Below, piece by piece: positions 19,364 through 27,477 of a stretch of DNA of 64,000 nucleotides (position 1 is the first letter of the stretch; each line of letters opens with the position of its first letter). The DNA comes from Arthrobacter_B sp038069765 (GTDB lineage: Bacteria; Actinomycetota; Actinomycetes; Actinomycetales; Micrococcaceae): assembly GCF_038069765.1 (NCBI RefSeq), contig NZ_JBBPFS010000001.1, forward strand, positions 310,001 to 374,000, in the 5' to 3' direction. The position numbers and the translations under genes were made by a program. The notes beneath the pieces are model-generated. The model saw nothing but the letters and a program-made list of their open reading frames with translations, made no database searches and was not told the DNA's origin.

Positions 19364-20874
19364 TGAGACGCGCAAAAATTGTGGCCACTTTTGGCCCCGC
19401 AATCGCAAGCTATGAAAACACCGTCGCCGTTCTGCGCGCCGGCGTGGACGTGGCCCGCATGAATATGAGCCATGGCGATCACGACGTGCACAAGTCCGTG
19501 TACGACAACGTGCGCCGTGCCTCCGAGGAACTGGGCAAGCCCGTTGGCATTTTCGCCGACCTTCAGGGCCCCAAGATCCGCTTGGGCCGTTTCGTGGACG
19601 GTCCGCATTACCTCAACAAGGGTGACGTTTTCACGATCACCATTGAGGACGTGCCGGGCACCAAGGACATTGTCTCCACCACGCACACCGGCCTGCCGAA
19701 CGACGTCAGCGTGGGGGACACCCTGCTGATCGACGACGGCAAGGTTGCAGTCCGAGCCACCGCAGTAGACGGCGTCAAGGTTGTCACCGAAGTAACCGTT
19801 CCCGGAGCCGTATCGAACAACAAGGGCCTGAACCTGCCCGGCGTTGCCGTGAGCGTTCCCGCCATGAGCGACAAAGACGAGGCCGACCTTCGCTGGGCCA
19901 TCCGCACCGGCGTCGACATGGTAGCCCTGTCCTTCGTCCGCAACGCCGTCGACGTTCGCCGCGTCCACGAGATCATGGACGAGGAAGGCCGCCGCGTACC
20001 GGTTATCGCCAAGGTGGAGAAGCCGCAGGCTGTCGCCGCCATCGAGGAGATCATTGATGCGTTTGACGCCATCATGGTTGCCCGCGGCGATCTGGGCGTC
20101 GAGCTTCCGCTGGAAGACGTTCCCCTGGTGCAGAAGAACGCCATTGAGCTGGCCCGCCGCTGGGCGAAGCCGGTCATCGTGGCCACCCAGGTCCTGGAAT
20201 CCATGATCGACAGCCCGCGCCCCACCCGCGCCGAGGCTTCGGACTGCGCCAACGCAGTCCTTGACGGGGCCGACGCGGTCATGCTTTCCGGAGAGACCTC
20301 CGTGGGCAAGTACCCGATCGAAACCGTGACCACCATGGCACGGATCATCGAGTCCACCGAAGAGCACGGCCTGAACCGCGTTCCGGCCCTGGGCTCCAAG
20401 CCGCGCACCCGCGGTGGCGCCATCACCCGTGCCGCCGTCGAAATTGCCGACCAGCTGGATGCGAAGTACGTGTGTACCTTCACCCAGTCCGGAGATTCGG
20501 CCCGCCGGCTTTCCCGCCTGCGCCCGAAGAAGCCCGTCCTGGCCTTCACCCCGGTGGAGCAGACCTACCGCTACATGAGCCTCTTCTGGGGCATCCAGCC
20601 GATGCTGGTGGAGTTCGCCGAGAACACCGACCAGATGACCGCCCAGGTGGACCGCACCCTGATCGAGAATGAACTGGTTGAACTGGATGACCTCGTCGTC
20701 ATTGCTGCCGGTTCGCCTCCCGGACAGGCCGGATCGACCAACACCGTCAAGGTGCACAAGGTGGGCGACATCGCCGATGCCGGCCAGCGGCTCGAGGGCC
20801 AGATGCGCGTGAAGGAAAAGGTCGGCCCGTGGCCGGTCAAGAACGCCAACAAGGGCAAGGCCAAATCCATCTAA
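19363..20874 (+). CDS. pyk: Pyruvate kinase
   Basis: A 503-residue pyruvate kinase that makes pyruvate and ATP from PEP and ADP. Motifs: MRRAKIVATFGPA, GVDVARMNMSHGDHD, GIFADLQGPKIRLGRF, PVIAKVEKPQAVAAIEEIID (catalytic Lys), IMVARGDLGVELPLEDV and VIVATQVLESMIDSPRPTRA. The C-terminal regulatory domain follows from about residue 365. The longer frame from 19327 adds MRNRRRATRLDH, which is unlike the family; the ATG at 19363 is preferred. A strong terminator follows. Confidence 0.95.
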   Translation: MRRAKIVATFGPAIASYENTVAVLRAGVDVARMNMSHGDHDVHKSVYDNVRRASEELGKPVGIFADLQGPKIRLGRFVDGPHYLNKGDVFTITIEDVPGTKDIVSTTHTGLPNDVSVGDTLLIDDGKVAVRATAVDGVKVVTEVTVPGAVSNNKGLNLPGVAVSVPAMSDKDEADLRWAIRTGVDMVALSFVRNAVDVRRVHEIMDEEGRRVPVIAKVEKPQAVAAIEEIIDAFDAIMVARGDLGVELPLEDVPLVQKNAIELARRWAKPVIVATQVLESMIDSPRPTRAEASDCANAVLDGADAVMLSGETSVGKYPIETVTTMARIIESTEEHGLNRVPALGSKPRTRGGAITRAAVEIADQLDAKYVCTFTQSGDSARRLSRLRPKKPVLAFTPVEQTYRYMSLFWGIQPMLVEFAENTDQMTAQVDRTLIENELVELDDLVVIAAGSPPGQAGSTNTVKVHKVGDIADAGQRLEGQMRVKEKVGPWPVKNANKGKAKSI

Positions 20875-20908
20875 TGTGGTTTGACCGCTTGTGCGGTCCT
20901 GATGCAGG

Positions 20909-20950
20909 AAAGCTGCCCGGCCGGGGTTTCCCCCGCCGGGCAGCTTTTTC
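20909..20950 (+). terminator. Rho-independent terminator of pyk
   Basis: AAAGCTGCCCGGC (20909-20921) pairs perfectly with 20935-20947, the loop itself containing GGGG/CCCC, and the stem ends in a run of five T. Confidence 0.88.
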
Positions 20951-21345
20951 TCATTTTGCTATCCAATCCCATCCGAATATATCCACTTTTCCAGATATGC
21001 CAATCTGCCCGGCCCGGCCTCCCCGGCCAACGCAACCGACCCGGGACCCGTAGAAACCTCACCCTGATTGCCCACCCGCAGCCAGGACCGGGGGGTCCAC
21101 CTTGACCGAACCGGCGCTGCGGCGAGCCGGCGGGCTTCCTGCCGGTCCGGACATTTCACCTGTTACGGGTGAAGTGCTCGGATCTCGGTCAAATCCATAC
21201 TTGTTAGGACTGCGTTGCTGGGACAGGGCGGGGGAATGCCTCGGTCCGCAGCAGGCGGCACGCCCGGGTGTGGGAAACCAGACCAGCTGTTTGGGCAGGA
21301 GAGCGGCCCGCACGGGCCGGCACACACAGGAAGGCAGGGCCAAAC
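20951..21345. other. 395-nt intergenic stretch without a convincing gene
   Basis: Short open frames on both strands here lack ribosome-binding sites and family features. The only structure noted is an inverted repeat TTCACC-N7-GGTGAA (21154-21159, 21167-21172), a possible operator ahead of the SHOCT-protein gene. Confidence 0.4.
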
Positions 21346-21735
21346 ATGGACTTTTGGGACGACTTTTGGAGCATCATTTGGTGGGTCTTCGCGGCCACGG
21401 TTTTCTTTGCGTACCTCATGGCGCTGTTTGCAGTCATTAGCGACCTATTTCGGGACCGCGGAATGAGCGGCTGGGGAAAAGCCATTTGGCTGATTTTTCT
21501 GCTGTTCTTTCCGGTCCTCACAGTCCTCGTGTATCTCATCGCCCGCGGCAAGGGGATGAATGAGAGGGCACAGGAAGACGCCCAGGCGAGCAGGGAATCA
21601 ACCGAAGCGTATATTCGCCGGGTTGCCGGGAGCAGCCCCAGTGATGAGATAACCAAGGCCAAGGACCTTTTGGACGCCGGAGCCATCACCCCGGATGAAT
21701 TCCAGGCCATCAAGCACAGAGTTGTTGCTGCCTAG
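21346..21735 (+). CDS. PLDc_N and SHOCT domain membrane protein
   Basis: A 129-residue protein. The N-terminal part (MDFWDDFWSIIWWVFAATVF to about residue 65) has two membrane helices with the RGMSGWGKAIWLIFLLFFPV pattern of the phospholipase-D N-terminal (PLDc_N) domain. A charged linker leads to a C-terminal SHOCT motif, EITKAKDLLDAGAITPDEFQ. Such proteins are common in actinobacteria and unassigned in function; the catalytic HKD domain is absent. The frame is open from 21268, but the ATG at 21346, preceded by AGGAAGG, fits the domain start. Confidence 0.78.
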   Translation: MDFWDDFWSIIWWVFAATVFFAYLMALFAVISDLFRDRGMSGWGKAIWLIFLLFFPVLTVLVYLIARGKGMNERAQEDAQASRESTEAYIRRVAGSSPSDEITKAKDLLDAGAITPDEFQAIKHRVVAA

Positions 21736-21745
21736 ACCGCCGGTT

Positions 21746-22081
21746 TCAGAGGAGGCCTATTTCAGCGCCCCTTTTCACTGCCGCCGAGCGCCGTGAGACT
21801 CCGAGCTTTTGGTAAAGGGATTTCAGATGTGTTTTGACGGTATTGGGGCTGAGCCGGAGTCCGTCAGCTATGTCCTGCACCGTCTGGTGCCGCGGAAGCT
21901 CGCGGAGGATCTCCCGTTCTCTGGGAGTGAGCAGCCTGGCAGTGTCCGGCCGGTCAGCCTGCCGGGAGCGCGCGGCCAGTCCCGGCGCGGCGGGCTTCGA
22001 TAATCCGGTCTCCGTCACTCTGGTCCGCTCCTCGTGGAGGCCAGGAGGGCCCGGCCCCGTGCCGGCCGCCCGCTGCTCCAT
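21746..22081 (-). CDS. Small LuxR-type HTH protein
   Basis: A 111-residue protein whose C-terminal 60 residues are a LuxR/GerE helix-turn-helix: LLTPREREILRELPRHQTVQ, DIADGLRLSPNTVKTHLKSL, YQKLGVSRRSAAVKRGAEIG. The first 45 residues are Pro/Arg-rich and disordered in appearance; there is no receiver or ligand-binding domain, so it is either a stand-alone DNA-binding protein or the remnant of a longer MalT/LuxR regulator. A TTG at 22093 is an alternative start. It converges with the SHOCT gene, 10 nt apart. Confidence 0.68.
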   Translation of the reverse strand: MEQRAAGTGPGPPGLHEERTRVTETGLSKPAAPGLAARSRQADRPDTARLLTPREREILRELPRHQTVQDIADGLRLSPNTVKTHLKSLYQKLGVSRRSAAVKRGAEIGLL

Positions 22082-22179
22082 ATGTGTGTCCAATATAGGT
22101 GCGGCTCATTCAGCCAGGACAGGCTGCAAGGGTGCCGGCGGCCTTGGAGGGTGCAAACTGGCAGCCCCGGGCCGCGACC

Positions 22180-22218
22180 ACGCGAAAATGCCCTGCCCGA
22201 CGTCGTCGGGCAGGGCAT
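22180..22218 (-). terminator. Terminator of the ANTAR regulator gene
   Basis: A 14-bp perfect stem (22188-22201 with 22205-22218) and a 3-nt loop. Read leftward it runs into TTTTCGCG, as expected for an intrinsic terminator 26 nt after the stop of the gene at 22244. Confidence 0.82.
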
Positions 22219-22243
22219 AAAACGTGTGGCGCCCGGAGCGGAG

Positions 22244-22849
22244 TTAGTTGACCTGGTTGATGATGGTCTCGGCGACTTCGCGCATGCTCAGCCGGCGGTC
22301 CATGGAGGTCTTCTGGATCCAGCGGAAGGCCTCGGGCTCGGTCAGGCCCATCTTGGTGGTCAGCAGCGACTTGGCGCGCTCCACCAGCTTGCGCGTGGCG
22401 AACTGCTCCTTCAGGTCACTGACTTCGTCCTCGAGCGCCTTGATTTCCTCATGGCGGGAGAGGGCAATTTCGATGGCGGGGATCAGGTCCGCCGGTGTAA
22501 AGGGCTTGACCACGTAGGCCATGGCTCCGGCTTCGCGGGCGCGCTCCACCAGTTCCTTCTGGCTGAACGCGGTCAGCAGGACCACCGGGGCGATGCGTGC
22601 CTTGACGATCTGCTCGGCCGCCGTGATGCCGTCCATGACGGGCATCTTGACGTCCATCAGGACCAGGTCCGGCTTGAGCTCGGTGGCCAGCTGGACGGCT
22701 TTCTCGCCGTTGTCCGCCTCGCCGACGACGTCGTATCCCTCGCCTGTGAGGATTTCCACGATGTCGAGGCGGATCAGGGTCTCATCTTCAGCGACGATGA
22801 CGCGCCGCGCCGGTGTATTGGAGGGGGCGGGCTCGGTTGACTCAGACAC
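22244..22849 (-). CDS. pdtaR: ANTAR-domain response regulator (PdtaR-like)
   Basis: A 201-residue protein with an N-terminal receiver domain (RVIVAEDETLIRLDIVEIL; phosphoacceptor Asp66 in DLVLMDVKMPVMDG; conserved Lys in VVKPFTP) and a C-terminal ANTAR RNA-binding domain from about residue 140 (LVERAKSLLTTKMGLTEPEA, FRWIQKTSMDRRLSMREVAE). This is the architecture of mycobacterial PdtaR (Rv1626), which binds RNA hairpins when phosphorylated by the histidine kinase PdtaS. No kinase gene is adjacent. The position between pyk and a tRNA matches other Micrococcales from memory. Confidence 0.9.
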   Translation of the reverse strand: MSESTEPAPSNTPARRVIVAEDETLIRLDIVEILTGEGYDVVGEADNGEKAVQLATELKPDLVLMDVKMPVMDGITAAEQIVKARIAPVVLLTAFSQKELVERAREAGAMAYVVKPFTPADLIPAIEIALSRHEEIKALEDEVSDLKEQFATRKLVERAKSLLTTKMGLTEPEAFRWIQKTSMDRRLSMREVAETIINQVN

Positions 22850-22978
22850 AGGTGCTCCTCAGAATGCGGTTGGACTGCCGTGTGCGAACTGACAGTTCAC
22901 AGAAATAGCCTATCCGCATGTAGAGTAGATTCGCGCCCAACACGGATTGTGAACTTTGTGATTCACGCCGCAGGGCCG

Positions 22979-23060
22979 GCCCGAATGGCGGAATTGGCAG
23001 ACGCGCTGCACTCAAAATGCAGTATCGAGAGGTGTGTGGGTTCGAGTCCCACTTCGGGCA
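22979..23060 (+). tRNA. tRNA-Leu (anticodon CAA)
   Basis: Acceptor arms GCCCGAA (22979-22985) and TTCGGGC (23053-23059) pair perfectly. The anticodon stem-loop TGCA-CTCAAAA-TGCA gives anticodon CAA, reading UUG. A long variable arm and the TTCGAGT T-loop (from 23041) are present, as in class II leucine tRNAs. The discriminator is A; the following bases are CCT, so the CCA end is not fully encoded. Confidence 0.93.
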
Positions 23061-23118
23061 CCTTTGCGGTTCTTTCTGACGCCTTTACGGACAAGACACG
23101 GCGCACCAGGTTCCAAGC

Positions 23119-23154
23119 AGCACCCCGGTTTTCGGACCGGGGTGCTTTCTTTTG
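23119..23154 (+). terminator. Rho-independent terminator after tRNA-Leu
   Basis: AGCACCCCGGT (23119-23129) pairs with ACCGGGGTGCT (23136-23146), followed by TTCTTTT. Confidence 0.82.
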
Positions 23155-23164
23155 CCCTGCTTTA

Positions 23165-23203
23165 TCCGGGCACCCCGTCCGGGCACCCCATCCGGGCACC
23201 GCC
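23165..23203. repeat. Three 13-bp direct repeats
   Basis: TCCGGGCACCCCG (23165), TCCGGGCACCCCA (23178) and TCCGGGCACCGCC (23191) lie head to tail between the tRNA terminator and the iol promoter. They are non-coding. Confidence 0.6.
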
Positions 23204-23369
23204 ACTCCACCGCCACTGGTACTAACGAGCGCCCAGCCTCAGACCGGGAATATGACAGGACATGACGGTGAGCCGGCCCTTCGGGGCTGGTGCTTCCGGC
23301 GCGGTACAACCTAGGGGGCCCTGTCGGCAGGTGAAAAGCGGCTCCTCTGATCCTTCCGTTAAAAAATGT

Positions 23370-23398
23370 TTGACAGGACAAAGTCCGAACGGCAGAGT
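23370..23398 (+). promoter_or_regulatory. iolC operon promoter with overlapping operator
   Basis: -35 TTGACA (23370-23375), a 17-nt spacer and -10 CAGAGT (23393-23398). The operator-like TGACAGGACA (23371-23380) overlaps the -35 box and is the exact reverse complement of the site at the iolB promoter. Confidence 0.65.
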
Positions 23399-23478
23399 GT
23401 GGGGTGTGGCTCCGGTCACATCCATAGCCAAAGCCGGGTGGAGCTTCCCGCCCGGAACGGAAAGGCCGGCGGATCACA

Positions 23479-24471
23479 GTGGCTCACGACGTACTCACCA
23501 TGGGACGGATCAGCGTTGACGTCTACCCGCAGGACATCGGCGTGGGTCTGGCCGACGTCGGGACGTTCCGAAAATATCTGGGCGGCTCGCCGTCCAATGT
23601 GGCCGTGGCGGCAGCCCGGCACGGCCGGGAGAGCGCCGTTATTACCCGCACCGGCCAGGATCCGTTCGGGGAGTACCTGCACGGGGAGCTGCAAAAGTTC
23701 GGGGTCGACGACAGCATGGTCAGCGCCGTGTCCGGCCTGCAGACTCCGGTCACCTTTTGCGCCATCCAACCGCCGGACGACTTTCCGCTGTATTTCTACG
23801 GACGTTTTCCCACAGCTCCTGACCTGCAGATCGCGGCCGGTGAGCTGAACCTGGAGGCCATCCGCGACGCGGGGATCTTTTGGTCCACTCTGACAGGCCT
23901 GTGCCAGGAGCCCAGCCGTGCGGCCCACCTGGCCGCGCACGAGGCACGTCCGCGTCACGCCCTCGTCCCGGGCCGGCATACCGTGCTGGATCTGGATTAC
24001 CGGCCGATGTTCTGGCCATCCGTTGCGCAAGCCCGGGAACAGATTGCCTGCATCCTGCCCCACGTCACCGTCGCCGTCGGTAACACCACGGAGTGCGCGG
24101 TGGCAGTCGGACCAGGGACGCCGGACGAGCAGGCTGACCGGCTGCTCGAAGCAGGAGTTCGCCTGGCCGTCGTCAAGCTCGGTCCCGACGGCGTGATGGC
24201 CAGGACGGAATCCGAGCGGGTGGTTTCCGCCCCGGTTCCTGTGCAGACGGTCAACGGGCTGGGGGCCGGAGACGCGTTTGGCGGCGCACTCTGCCACGGA
24301 TTGCTGGCTGGCTGGCCGCTGGCCGCCGTGCTGGAGTATGCCAATGCTTCCGGAGCGCTGGTGGCGTCCAGGATTTCCTGCGCCGACGCCATGCCGACGC
24401 CGGCGGAGGTCACCGGACTGCTCGCCGAACGCGGCCGCATGGTTCCGGAGCTCCTGGAGGCCCTGTCATGA
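23479..24471 (+). CDS. iolC: 5-dehydro-2-deoxygluconokinase
   Basis: A 330-residue PfkB-family sugar kinase. In inositol breakdown IolC phosphorylates 5-dehydro-2-deoxy-D-gluconate. Motifs: DVLTMGRISVDVYPQDIGVG, the sugar-binding FRKYLGGSPSNVAVAAARHG and the anion-hole and catalytic VQTVNGLGAGDAFGGALCHG. First gene of the iol operon; GTG start, weak ribosome-binding site, stop overlapping the next gene by 4 nt (ATGA). Assignment over other PfkB kinases rests on sequence plus the surrounding iol genes. Confidence 0.9.
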   Translation: MAHDVLTMGRISVDVYPQDIGVGLADVGTFRKYLGGSPSNVAVAAARHGRESAVITRTGQDPFGEYLHGELQKFGVDDSMVSAVSGLQTPVTFCAIQPPDDFPLYFYGRFPTAPDLQIAAGELNLEAIRDAGIFWSTLTGLCQEPSRAAHLAAHEARPRHALVPGRHTVLDLDYRPMFWPSVAQAREQIACILPHVTVAVGNTTECAVAVGPGTPDEQADRLLEAGVRLAVVKLGPDGVMARTESERVVSAPVPVQTVNGLGAGDAFGGALCHGLLAGWPLAAVLEYANASGALVASRISCADAMPTPAEVTGLLAERGRMVPELLEALS

Positions 24472-25424
24472 CCGGGGAAGGCTCTGCCATGACCGGGGCA
24501 GCCGCAGATCCCCGGCGTTATGAGCACCTCTCCCGCATCCGGCTCGAAGATCCGGACGCCGTCCGCCGTGCCGCAGCAGACCGTCCACCGCACCCCGGCC
24601 CGTCGGCCGGCCGGCAGAACCTCATTCTCGCAGCAGACCATCCCGCCCGGGGTGCGCTCGGCGTCGGGGACCGGCCGGCGGTCATGGCGAATCGTCATGA
24701 ACTGCTTGACCGGCTGCAGGAAGCGTTGGCCAATCCCGCCGTCGACGGCGTTCTGGCCAGCCCGGACATCATGGATGACCTGCTCCTGCTCGGCGCCCTG
24801 GACGGCAAGCTGCTGTTCGGGTCCATGAACCGCGGCGGCCTTGCCGGGTCCGTCAACGAAGTCGAGGACCGTTTCACCGGACATACCCCCGCGGCGCTGG
24901 AGGAACTTGGAGCGACCGGCGGCAAAATGCTGACCCGGATCTGCCTCGGTGATCCTGCGACGCCCGCCGCACTGGAAGCGGCGGCACAGGCCATCAACAG
25001 CCTGGCGGAGCGGCGGCTGGTGGCCATGGTGGAGCCCTTCATGTCCGTGTGGGACAACGGACTGCTCCGCAACGACCTGAGCACCGACGCCGTCGTCACT
25101 TCAGTGGCGATTGCCTCCGGACTCGGTTCCACGAGCGCCTACACCTGGATGAAGCTGCCGGTGGTCCGCGACATGGAACGGGTGCTGGCATCCACCACCA
25201 TGCCCACCGTGCTCCTCGGCGGTGACCCGACCGGCTCTCCGCAGGAGACGTACTCACTCTGGGAAGAGGCACTGAAGTTGCCCGGCGTTCAGGGCCTGAC
25301 GGTGGGCCGGACCCTGCTGTTCCCGAAGACCGGCACCGTCAGCGAAGCCGTGGCCGCAGCGGCAGCACTGTTGAGGACCGGAACCGCATCCAACACCCGC
25401 AGCGAGCAGGAGGTTTCCAGCTGA
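24468..25424 (+). CDS. Cgl0159-type (beta/alpha)8 aldolase, probable IolJ substitute
   Basis: A 318-residue class-I-aldolase-like TIM-barrel protein of the type I know as the Cgl0159 family, named after a protein of the Corynebacterium glutamicum inositol cluster. Segments such as NLILAADHPARGALGVGDRP, LFGSMNRGGLAGSVNEVEDR, GGKMLTRICLGDPATPAALE and TVGRTLLFPKTGTVSEAV fit a phosphate-binding aldolase barrel. With kinase iolC directly upstream (4-nt overlap) and iolD downstream (1-nt overlap, TGATG), the likely reaction is splitting the phosphorylated deoxygluconate to DHAP and malonic semialdehyde. The reaction is inferred from context, not from visible catalytic residues. Confidence 0.75.
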   Translation: MTGEGSAMTGAAADPRRYEHLSRIRLEDPDAVRRAAADRPPHPGPSAGRQNLILAADHPARGALGVGDRPAVMANRHELLDRLQEALANPAVDGVLASPDIMDDLLLLGALDGKLLFGSMNRGGLAGSVNEVEDRFTGHTPAALEELGATGGKMLTRICLGDPATPAALEAAAQAINSLAERRLVAMVEPFMSVWDNGLLRNDLSTDAVVTSVAIASGLGSTSAYTWMKLPVVRDMERVLASTTMPTVLLGGDPTGSPQETYSLWEEALKLPGVQGLTVGRTLLFPKTGTVSEAVAAAAALLRTGTASNTRSEQEVSS

Positions 25425-27376
25425 TGGTTACCCGCAGAATGACCGTGGCCCAGGCAGTGGTTCAGTTCCTGGGAAACCAGTACGCCGTGGACGAGGCCGG
25501 CGGGCCCGAATACCGCGAGCGCCTGTTCCCGGGCATGTTCGGCATTTTTGGCCACGGCAACGTTGCCGGCGTGGGGCAGGCGCTGAAGCAGGCACAGGTT
25601 AAGAACCCGGCGCTGATGCCGTACTACCAGGGACGCAATGAGCAGGCAATGGTGCACCAGGCCGTGGGGTACGCCCGGCACACCCGCCGCAGGGCCACGT
25701 ATGCGGTCACCAGTTCAATCGGGCCCGGAGCAACCAACATGCTTACCGGTGCAGCACTGGCCACCACCAACCGGCTCCCGGTGCTGCTGCTTCCCTCCGA
25801 CACCTTCGCCACCCGCGCCCCCGACCCCGTGCTGCAGCAGCTGGAGCGGCCGGAGGCGTACGACATCACCGTCAATGACGCCTTCCGTCCGCTCTCCCGC
25901 TACTTTGACCGGGTGGTCCGCCCCGAGCAGCTCTTCTCGGCGTTCCTTCACGGCCTGCGGGTCCTGACTGACCCCGCAGACACCGGTGCGGTCACCATCT
26001 CCCTGCCCCAGGACGTGCAGGCCGAAGAACTGGACGTTCCCGAGGACTTCCTGGCTGAACGCGACTGGCGCATCCGCCGCCCGGTCCCCGAGGAAGAGGA
26101 CATCCGGCGTGCCGCGGCCCTGATCCGCGGAGCCAGGCGTCCGCTCATCATCGCCGGCGGCGGCGTGCTGTATTCCTTTGCCGCGGACGAGCTGGCCCGG
26201 CTGGCGGAGCAGACAGGCATCCCGGTCGCCTACACCCAGGCCGGCGTCGGCTCCGTGCCGTGGAACGCGCCCTACTGCCTGGGCGCGGTGGGGTCCACGG
26301 GCACGACGGCGGCCAACGCCGTCGCCCGCGAAGCCGACCTGGTGATCGGGATCGGCACCCGCTACGAGGACTTCACCACCGCCTCCCACACGGCCTTCCA
26401 GAATTCGCACGTGCAGTTCGTGAACATCAACGTCGCCCCGATCGATGCCTACAAACTCGGCAGCGCCCTGCCGATTGTTGCTGACGCCCGCAAGGCTCTG
26501 GTGCGCCTGGCGCAGCAGCTGGGCGGATACCGCATCGGCGGCGACCTGGAGCAGCTGATGGCCGCCGAGAAGCAGCGCTGGGACCGCACTGTTGATGAAG
26601 CGTTCAACGAGCGGCACACCCCGCTGCCGAGCCAGAACGAGATTATCGGAGCGGTCAACCGTGCGATGGAAGCCCGCGACGTCGTCGTCTGCGCCGCCGG
26701 CTCCCTGCCGGGGGACCTGCACAAGATGTGGCGCATCCGCGATCCGTACGGTTACCACGTGGAATACGCCTTTTCCACGATGGGGTACGAGATCCCCGGC
26801 GGACTGGGCGTCAAGCGGGCCTCCATCGACGAGGCGCAGCGGGCCGGCGACGGCGAGACGCCGCGCGACGTCGTCGTCATGGTGGGGGACGGTTCCTACC
26901 TGATGATGCACACGGAACTGGTCACCGCCGTCGCCGAGGGCATCAAGCTCATCACCGTCCTGATCCAGAACCACGGCTATGCCTCCATCGGAGCGCTTTC
27001 GGAATCGCTGGGCTCACAGCGGTTCGGTACCCGGTTCCGAACGCTGGACGCCAAGCAGCACACGTTCGACGACGGCGAGACGCTCCCGGTGGACCTCGCG
27101 GCGAACGCCGCGTCACTGGGCGTCCGGGTGATCCGGGTGGAACCCGGACCGAACGTCATTGCCGACCTGGAGACTGCCGTGGCAAAGGCGAAGGCCGAAC
27201 CGGAAGGGAGCGGACCGGTGCTTATCCACATCGAATCCGATCCCCTTATCGACGCTCCCGATTCGGAATCCTGGTGGGACGTCCCGGTCGCGGAAACATC
27301 GGAACTGGAGTCCACCGGCGCAGCGAACGCCACCTACACGGAGCACAAAGCCCGGCAGCGGCCGCTGATCGGGTGA
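25424..27376 (+). CDS. iolD: 3D-(3,5/4)-trihydroxycyclohexane-1,2-dione hydrolase
   Basis: A 650-residue thiamine-diphosphate enzyme that opens the inositol-derived ring. The N-terminal pyrimidine domain begins VTRRMTVAQAVVQFLGNQYA and includes FPGMFGIFGHGNVAGVGQAL, a segment typical of IolD. The middle domain lies at about residues 220-380. The C-terminal domain has the ThDP/Mg motif VMVGDGSYLMMHTELVTAV followed by VLIQNHG. Length matches the family (about 640). It is translationally coupled to the preceding aldolase gene by a TGATG overlap. Confidence 0.93.
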   Translation: MVTRRMTVAQAVVQFLGNQYAVDEAGGPEYRERLFPGMFGIFGHGNVAGVGQALKQAQVKNPALMPYYQGRNEQAMVHQAVGYARHTRRRATYAVTSSIGPGATNMLTGAALATTNRLPVLLLPSDTFATRAPDPVLQQLERPEAYDITVNDAFRPLSRYFDRVVRPEQLFSAFLHGLRVLTDPADTGAVTISLPQDVQAEELDVPEDFLAERDWRIRRPVPEEEDIRRAAALIRGARRPLIIAGGGVLYSFAADELARLAEQTGIPVAYTQAGVGSVPWNAPYCLGAVGSTGTTAANAVAREADLVIGIGTRYEDFTTASHTAFQNSHVQFVNINVAPIDAYKLGSALPIVADARKALVRLAQQLGGYRIGGDLEQLMAAEKQRWDRTVDEAFNERHTPLPSQNEIIGAVNRAMEARDVVVCAAGSLPGDLHKMWRIRDPYGYHVEYAFSTMGYEIPGGLGVKRASIDEAQRAGDGETPRDVVVMVGDGSYLMMHTELVTAVAEGIKLITVLIQNHGYASIGALSESLGSQRFGTRFRTLDAKQHTFDDGETLPVDLAANAASLGVRVIRVEPGPNVIADLETAVAKAKAEPEGSGPVLIHIESDPLIDAPDSESWWDVPVAETSELESTGAANATYTEHKARQRPLIG

Positions 27377-27477
27377 GGGCCGTGCGGCAGCAGCGGCGCT
27401 CACCCGTACGGTCTCGGCAGGAGCTTTTCACAGAGCAGGAAACTTCCACATCCTCTGAAGAAGGCAGGACCAGCTAA

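Noticed and set aside
21102..21440. 112-codon plus-strand frame before the SHOCT gene
   Set aside because: TTG start without ribosome-binding site, low-complexity product, and it overlaps the better-supported gene at 21346.
22979..23060. tRNA-Leu as integration site of a genomic island carrying the iol genes
   Set aside because: No integrase nearby and no second copy of the tRNA 3' end noticed in the window; composition does not change at this point.
23165..23203. CRISPR-like array
   Set aside because: Only three contiguous 13-bp units without spacers; simple tandem repeat.
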